Source: Lachnospiraceae bacterium | GTDB lineage: Bacteria > Bacillota_A > Clostridia > Lachnospirales > Lachnospiraceae | NCBI GenBank assembly: GCA_017390645.1 | Contig: JAFPAZ010000074.1 | Span: 1 to 9,440, forward strand | Direction: 5' to 3' | DNA length: 9,440 bases | Part shown: positions 6,290-9,440 of the stretch, one piece after another | Numbering within the stretch: the stretch's first letter is position 1 | Layout of the letters: every line of letters begins with the position of its first letter | Notes under the pieces: generated by a model | What the model was told of the DNA's origin: nothing | Databases searched by the model: none | Seen by the model: only the letters and a program-made list of their open reading frames with translations | Made by a program: the position numbers and the translations under genes

Positions 6290-6380
6290 TTAAGTACCGA
6301 CGGCCGTCCAAGCACCTGCTTATGTATTTGTTTCTTATGAATCACTTAATATAAGTTTTGGTAGTTTCGAAATTGCCTAT
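6290..6380 (+). repeat. Dispersed MITE-like repeat, right-half copy
   Basis: Bases 6290-6343 match 9387-9440 at 52 of 54 positions (differences at 6307 and 6337). Beyond the point where the window ends for the other copy, 6346-6380 matches the fragment at 2743-2779. In reverse complement its outer end also resembles 9267-9310, the left end of the other copy, including AAGTGATTCA. No left half is recognisable before it; instead a 9-bp stem (6261-6269 with 6296-6304) forms. The gap 6223-6411 is otherwise featureless. The element ends 17 bases before the ribosome binding site of the lipid kinase gene and so forms part of its leader or promoter region. Confidence 0.75.
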
Positions 6381-6411
6381 ATAAGGACACGGTAAAAAGG
6401 AGTTGTGGAGT

Positions 6412-7323
6412 ATGAAAAAGGCGAAATTTATTATCAATCCTTCTTCAGGAAGACAGAATTTTTTAAAAAATATCGAGGGAATGATAGGAAAACTTATCAT
6501 GGATCAGATTGTAAATCATGTGGATGTGTTTTATACGGAAAAGCAGGATGACGCGAAAAATGAAGCCATGAGCATGAAAAAAGGGGAATATGATTTTGTG
6601 GTTGCCATTGGTGGAGATGGAACCTTAAATGAGGTAGTAAATGGGGTCGCTTTGGGGAAAAATGAAACTCCCATTGCGGTAATTTCTGCAGGCACTGTAA
6701 ATGATTTTGCAAATTATCTTTCTTTGCCACAGGGAATAGATGAATTTTGTGATTTGATTAGAGATTTTAATATAAAAGAAGTAGACCTTGGAAGAATTGA
6801 TGGCACTTATTTTATGAATGTACTGGCAGGAGGGCTTTTGTCTGATGTGGGATATAAAGTACCAAAGGAATTAAAGGCCATTTTTGGGAAAATGGCCTAT
6901 TATGTGGAATGCGCCAAGGATATTCCGAAAAATTTATTCCACTCCATACCGATTTCTGTAAAAACGGAAGAATTTTCTAAGGAATGTGAGTGTTTGTTGT
7001 TTATTGTGGCAAATTCACAAAGTGTAGGAGGATTCCGGAATGCGGCACCTTTGGCTTCTGTTTCAGATGGTTTGCTGGATGTTTTGATTTTAAAGAAGGT
7101 GGAAGTGGCACAGTTATCAAATTTATTATTAAAAATCGTACAGGGTGACCATATCAATCATCCGAATGTGGAATATTTCCAGACGAAGAAAATCGATATT
7201 GATATCCTTGATGATTCAAAAGTAGTTGTGGATTATGATGGAGAATGTTTTGGAGAATTGCCTGTTACCATAGAAGTAGTACCTAAAGCGGTGAAAATCA
7301 TTGTACCAAAAAGTGAAGAATAA
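6412..7323 (+). CDS. YegS/DgkB-type lipid kinase (diacylglycerol kinase catalytic domain)
   Basis: 303 residues. The family phosphorylates diacylglycerol or related lipids with ATP; in Gram-positives DgkB returns diacylglycerol from lipoteichoic acid synthesis to phosphatidic acid. Visible are FIINPSSGR near the N-terminus, the nucleotide-binding GGDGTLNEVVNG (67-78), SAGTVNDFAN (92-101), VGGFRNAAPLASVSDGLLDV (205-224) and the C-terminal DYDGE (274-278) near the proposed catalytic site. There are no membrane segments, so it is probably peripheral at the inner leaflet. The length is typical (about 300). Start: ATG 6412 follows AAGGAG (6397-6402) at nine bases. An in-frame TTG at 6403 directly abuts that site and is rejected. 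The repeat at 6290-6380 occupies the upstream region. The sequence cannot say whether the substrate is diacylglycerol, sphingoid base or another lipid. Confidence 0.88.
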   Translation: MKKAKFIINPSSGRQNFLKNIEGMIGKLIMDQIVNHVDVFYTEKQDDAKNEAMSMKKGEYDFVVAIGGDGTLNEVVNGVALGKNETPIAVISAGTVNDFANYLSLPQGIDEFCDLIRDFNIKEVDLGRIDGTYFMNVLAGGLLSDVGYKVPKELKAIFGKMAYYVECAKDIPKNLFHSIPISVKTEEFSKECECLLFIVANSQSVGGFRNAAPLASVSDGLLDVLILKKVEVAQLSNLLLKIVQGDHINHPNVEYFQTKKIDIDILDDSKVVVDYDGECFGELPVTIEVVPKAVKIIVPKSEE

Positions 7324-7332
7324 TCATAAGAT

Positions 7333-7365
7333 ACCCACAATTTATCCCGAAATTGTGGGTAATTT
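7333..7365 (+). terminator. Hairpin after the lipid kinase gene, possible intrinsic terminator
   Basis: ACCCACAATTT (7333-7343) and AAATTGTGGGT (7350-7360) form a perfect 11-bp stem with a six-base loop, nine bases after the stop codon. The trailing T run is short (AATTTT). Its right arm contains a DnaA-box-like 9-mer (7354-7362). Termination here may be partial, with the stronger hairpin at 7456-7504 as backup. Confidence 0.55.
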
Positions 7366-7497
7366 TGTGGATAAGTGGGATATTTAAAAAAAATTCATGT
7401 GGATAAGTGGAATGATTCAAGGAAATAAATGTGGGTAAGTCTGTTGATAAGTGAGAAAAAACGTGGATAAGTAACTGAAATATGTTATTTATCCACG
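7354..7497. promoter_or_regulatory. Cluster of seven DnaA-box-like 9-mers with a 32-bp period
   Basis: The bacterial DnaA box is TTATCCACA, or TGTGGATAA on the other strand. Perfect copies lie at 7366-7374 and 7398-7406. One-mismatch copies lie at 7354-7362 and 7430-7438 (TGTGGGTAA), 7442-7450 (TGTTGATAA) and 7462-7470 (CGTGGATAA), all in one orientation, and at 7489-7497 (TTATCCACG) in the other. Starts at 7366, 7398, 7430 and 7462 are exactly 32 bp apart, about three helical turns, and two extra boxes sit 12 bp from a periodic one. Five of the six same-oriented boxes continue with GT. AT-rich DNA follows (7498-7570). A DnaA-binding cluster (titration, regulatory or initiator-like) is inferred; no dnaA, dnaN or rpmH lies nearby. 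Confidence 0.65.
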
Positions 7498-7504
7498 TTT
7501 TTTT
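7456..7504. terminator. Bidirectional intrinsic terminator between convergent genes
   Basis: AAAAAA (7456-7461), then CGTGGATAA-GTAAC (7462-7475) pairing with GTTAT-TTATCCACG (7484-7497) around an eight-base loop, then TTTTTTT (7498-7504). The stem is 14 bp with one G-U wobble, or 20 bp counting the A/T tracts. A and T tracts on opposite sides make it work on both strands, serving the lipid kinase gene (ending 7323) and the carboxypeptidase gene (ending 7600). Its two arms are also the two outermost inverted DnaA-like boxes. Confidence 0.85.
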
Positions 7505-7599
7505 ATTAGAAAGTCACCATTTTATGTTTAAAAATATTTTTTGAATTACGAGTGAATGCTTATTTTATTGTTTATGGCTGGTAGTTTTGTAGGAAAGCA

Positions 7600-8988
7600 T
7601 TACCAGTGTAAATGATTGTGTTTGGAATGGCTGTATCTGCGACGGTTTCTTCTGGAAAATATGGTATTATGCAATCCGTTTCTGTAAATATAATAAATGA
7701 TCATCAGAATAATCAACAGAACAATGGCACCAGCCAGAATGAAATAACGGCCATCAATTTTTTTAATAGCTTCGGTACTTCGTTCAATAAAACTTGGTTC
7801 CACCACAGGGTGGTAATTTTCATAGGTAATAGGGTAAGCACCAACTATCATATCTTCGTAGCGAAGAAGCAAAGTTCCTTCCCCAATCGTGGAAGAATTG
7901 CCAACCAGAATTTCCTGTTTTAAGGAAGAAACAGGAATGGAATTAGGAAATAACAAGGAAACATTGCTGTTATATTCAAAACGGAAAATATCCGGATTAA
8001 AAATTTTACCATAGTTTTTTAATAAGATATCGTCACTTTCTGAAATCAGTGTGGTATAGGATAAATCAATGTTTGGGGATACATAATCGTATTCGGAAAA
8101 GCAAAATTCCAATAGTTTTTTTGTATCATTAAAAACTTCTTCTTGGTTTGATTTCAGTATCACACTAACAAATTCCTTGTCACCGGATTTTGCATAAGTT
8201 ACTAAAGTCTTCTGAGCCAGCTCCGTAGTTCCGGTTTTTCCTCCTAGTGCCTTACTGTAGTAGTATTCAGAAGTCGAATATAACATTTTATGGGTGGTAT
8301 AAAGAGGTCGTTCTTCTTCATAAAGATTGGTAGCTGGAATGGTATAGTATGCACTGGTAATAATCTGGCGAAAACGTTCGTTTTCGTAGGCTGCTTTTGC
8401 AATCAGCGCCATATCATAGGCACAGACATAATGATTCAAATCATCAAGTCCATGTGGATTTGCAAAATGAGTATTTACCACGCCTAATTCCTGAGCTTTT
8501 TCGTTCATCATTTCCACAAAAGAATCAATGTCCCCGGCAACATATTCTGCCATGGCATTGGCACCTTCGTTGGCTGAAGCAAGAAGGATGGCATGTAGAC
8601 AATCCAATACACTAATCTGTTCTCCCGGTATTAGACCGATTTTAGAGCCATCTTCCGGGATGGCAGCAACGGCGCCTTCTGAAACTGTAAGTGTGGCATT
8701 AAAGTCCTCGATATGCTCTATTGCCACGAGACAGGTCATAATTTTGGTGATGCTGGCGGGATAACGCAGGGTGGTGGCATCTTTTTCGTATAATATGTCA
8801 CCAGTTTTTAAATCCATGACAATGGCAGATTCTGCCGTAATATCCGGTGGTGTAGTAGTTGTTTTAATATTTGTGATTTCAATGTTTTCAGGGTCTTCTT
8901 CCTGGTTTTCTGCAAAAACAGAATGTGGTGTGAAGGAAGAAATCAGACATAGTAAACATAGAAGATACACCATACATTTCTTTTTCAT
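7600..8988 (-). CDS. D-alanyl-D-alanine carboxypeptidase (PBP5/DacF-type, peptidase S11), C-terminally anchored
   Basis: 462 residues. It removes the terminal D-Ala from peptidoglycan stem peptides outside the membrane, limiting cross-linking. An N-terminal signal peptide (MKKKCMVYLLCLLCLISS) has likely cleavage after VFA at 26. The serine catalytic motifs are all present: S79-ITK82 in YPASITKIMT, S138-AN140 in LLASANEGANAMAEYV, and K251-TG253 in LGGKTGTT. About 150 residues follow the KTG motif, then a hydrophobic segment (414-436, YFILAGAIVLLIILMIIYYIY) and a basic, histidine-rich tail. This is a true transmembrane anchor rather than the amphipathic helix of classical PBP5. Start: GGAGG (8999-8995), six bases from ATG, with a hairpin two bases upstream. 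The family includes DacF and DacB homologues; I cannot say which, nor whether it acts in growth or sporulation. It converges on the lipid kinase gene. Confidence 0.92.
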   Translation of the reverse strand: MKKKCMVYLLCLLCLISSFTPHSVFAENQEEDPENIEITNIKTTTTPPDITAESAIVMDLKTGDILYEKDATTLRYPASITKIMTCLVAIEHIEDFNATLTVSEGAVAAIPEDGSKIGLIPGEQISVLDCLHAILLASANEGANAMAEYVAGDIDSFVEMMNEKAQELGVVNTHFANPHGLDDLNHYVCAYDMALIAKAAYENERFRQIITSAYYTIPATNLYEEERPLYTTHKMLYSTSEYYYSKALGGKTGTTELAQKTLVTYAKSGDKEFVSVILKSNQEEVFNDTKKLLEFCFSEYDYVSPNIDLSYTTLISESDDILLKNYGKIFNPDIFRFEYNSNVSLLFPNSIPVSSLKQEILVGNSSTIGEGTLLLRYEDMIVGAYPITYENYHPVVEPSFIERSTEAIKKIDGRYFILAGAIVLLIILMIIYYIYRNGLHNTIFSRRNRRRYSHSKHNHLHW

Positions 8989-9001
8989 ATGAATCCTCCG
9001 T

Positions 9002-9030
9002 GCAATATCTCATGTGAACCGGGATATTGC
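9002..9030 (-). promoter_or_regulatory. Hairpin abutting the carboxypeptidase ribosome binding site
   Basis: GCAATATC (9002-9009) and GATATTGC (9023-9030) are perfect 8-bp arms, extendable by two pairs. In the minus-strand mRNA the hairpin ends two bases before GGAGG (8999-8995). It could protect or modulate the ribosome binding site, or be a protein-binding palindrome in DNA. No T tract follows on the minus strand. Confidence 0.5.
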
Positions 9031-9082
9031 TGAAAAAGTATTTTTCATTTATTTTCGTTTTCTTGATTTAAAATTACCTTTG

Positions 9083-9101
9083 GGAATGATGCTAACATTC
9101 C
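9083..9101 (-). promoter_or_regulatory. Operator-like inverted repeat at the predicted carboxypeptidase transcription start
   Basis: GGAATG (9083-9088) and CATTCC (9096-9101) are perfect arms separated by seven bases. The right edge coincides with the transcription start (about 9102) predicted from the promoter at 9109-9137, where a repressor could block initiation. No regulator is encoded nearby and the site is not one I recognise. Confidence 0.4.
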
Positions 9102-9108
9102 TCATTAA

Positions 9109-9137
9109 AATATACGATAAAATTCAAAGAAAAGCAA
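9109..9137 (-). promoter_or_regulatory. Possible promoter of the carboxypeptidase gene
   Basis: On the minus strand: TTGCTT (9137-9132), a 17-base spacer and TATATT (9114-9109). The -10 is good and the -35 poor (three of six). The implied leader is about 114 nt and holds both inverted repeats listed above. Confidence 0.4.
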
Positions 9138-9153
9138 TATGAATTCTAGATTA

Positions 9154-9178
9154 TTATTTATCCGTGAATCATTGAGGT
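9154..9178 (+). repeat. Short repeated motif, copy 2 (partner 5196-5221)
   Basis: TTATTTAT-C-CGTGAAT-C-ATTGAGGT, matching 5196-5221 almost completely. Its AATCATTGAG (9167-9176) also recurs at 2731-2740, just before the repeat fragment at 2743-2779. All three occurrences are intergenic. It may be a remnant of the same repeat family, but that link is tentative. Confidence 0.45.
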
Positions 9179-9201
9179 TTCGATAAAATAATAGGATGGT
9201 G

Positions 9202-9230
9202 TTGTTTTTTTGCTTGTTCTTTGCTATTAT
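9202..9230 (+). promoter_or_regulatory. Possible plus-strand promoter facing the right edge
   Basis: TTGTTT (9202-9207), a 17-base spacer and TATTAT (9225-9230). It would transcribe through the repeat at 9267-9440 toward whatever lies beyond the window. No convincing reading frame follows within the window. The T-rich setting makes a chance match likely. Confidence 0.3.
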
Positions 9231-9266
9231 GATGCTAAAAGGAAAAGGGTAAAATGCTTTGTGATA

Positions 9267-9440
9267 ATAGATGATTGCGAAACTATCATATTTTATGTGA
9301 AAGTGATTCAAAAGTAACAAAACAATGCAGGCACGCTCTCGCTGCGTTCGGCTCGTAGCGGTACTAAATTCGCGACAAGTCGCTCATTAAGTACCGACGG
9401 CCGCCCAAGCACCTGCTTATGTATTTGTTTCTTTTGAATC
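9267..9440 (+). repeat. Palindromic MITE-like repeat, truncated by the right edge
   Basis: The left end GATTCAAAAG (9305-9314) is the exact reverse complement of CTTTTGAATC (9431-9440), and the match continues imperfectly inward to GCAGG (9329-9333 with 9412-9416). Between the arms are two further stems: CGCTGCG/CGTAGCG (9339-9359 region), and CGGTACT with AGTACCG enclosing GCGAC-AA-GTCGC (9359-9396 region). The core 9325-9415 is clearly richer in G+C than its surroundings. Bases 9387-9440 match 6290-6343 (52 of 54). Outside the left arm, 9267-9304 resembles the reverse complement of 6346-6380, so the true terminal repeats are probably about 70 bases. No transposase is encoded, and no target duplication can be checked because the right end is missing. 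Confidence 0.7.

Noticed and set aside
7321..7599. Main chromosomal replication origin
   Set aside because: DnaA-like boxes and AT-rich DNA are present, but dnaA, dnaN, rpmH and other usual oriC neighbours are absent, so only a DnaA-box cluster is claimed.
9105..9320. Minus-strand ORF of 71 codons upstream of the carboxypeptidase gene
   Set aside because: Low-complexity Phe/Ile/Asn-rich translation of AT-rich DNA, no good ribosome binding site, and it overlaps the predicted promoter, the short repeated motif and the left end of the repeat element.
1..9440. CRISPR array or transposase gene
   Set aside because: No regularly spaced direct repeats with variable spacers were seen (the 32-bp array has no constant long repeat), and no reading frame resembles a transposase or integrase.

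Overview
The window looks like chromosomal DNA from a low-GC Gram-positive anaerobe of the class Clostridia, most likely a Lachnospiraceae member. The evidence is the AT-rich base composition, strong AGGAGG-type ribosome binding sites, near-consensus sigma-A promoters, a bifunctional AdhE, and a DUF3881-type protein that I associate with Lachnospiraceae. No phage, plasmid, transposase or CRISPR genes are visible.

Layout. On the minus strand, 1-1302 is the N-terminal (aldehyde dehydrogenase) half of adhE, running off the left edge, with a perfect-consensus promoter. Divergent from it on the plus strand are a leader with a 15-bp stem-loop and a possible 32-aa leader ORF, an HD-GYP phosphodiesterase gene (1646-2719), a DUF3881-type gene with a TTG start (2808-3686), tRNA-Arg(CCU) with its own promoter and terminator (3713-3823), a membrane-bound GGDEF diguanylate cyclase (3936-5012), a DEDDh 3'-5' exonuclease (5266-6222) and a YegS/DgkB-type lipid kinase (6412-7323). 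Convergent to these on the minus strand is a D-Ala-D-Ala carboxypeptidase (7600-8988). The final 450 bases have no gene, but hold its leader and a structured repeat cut by the right edge.

How they fit together. Synthesis (GGDEF) and breakdown (HD-GYP) of cyclic-di-GMP are encoded within 3.4 kb, separated by a tRNA and a terminator, so they are separate transcription units. The lipid kinase and the carboxypeptidase both concern the cell envelope but face each other, with terminators between them. The rest appears to be ordinary housekeeping content.

The most unusual non-coding content is of two kinds. (1) Between the convergent lipid kinase and carboxypeptidase genes lie seven DnaA-box-like 9-mers in 144 bp. 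Four of them are at an exact 32-bp period in the same orientation, and both terminator hairpins are partly built from them. (2) There is a dispersed, palindromic, MITE-like repeat: a truncated copy at 9267-9440, a right-half copy at 6290-6380, and an end fragment at 2743-2779. Two of these sit directly upstream of start codons.
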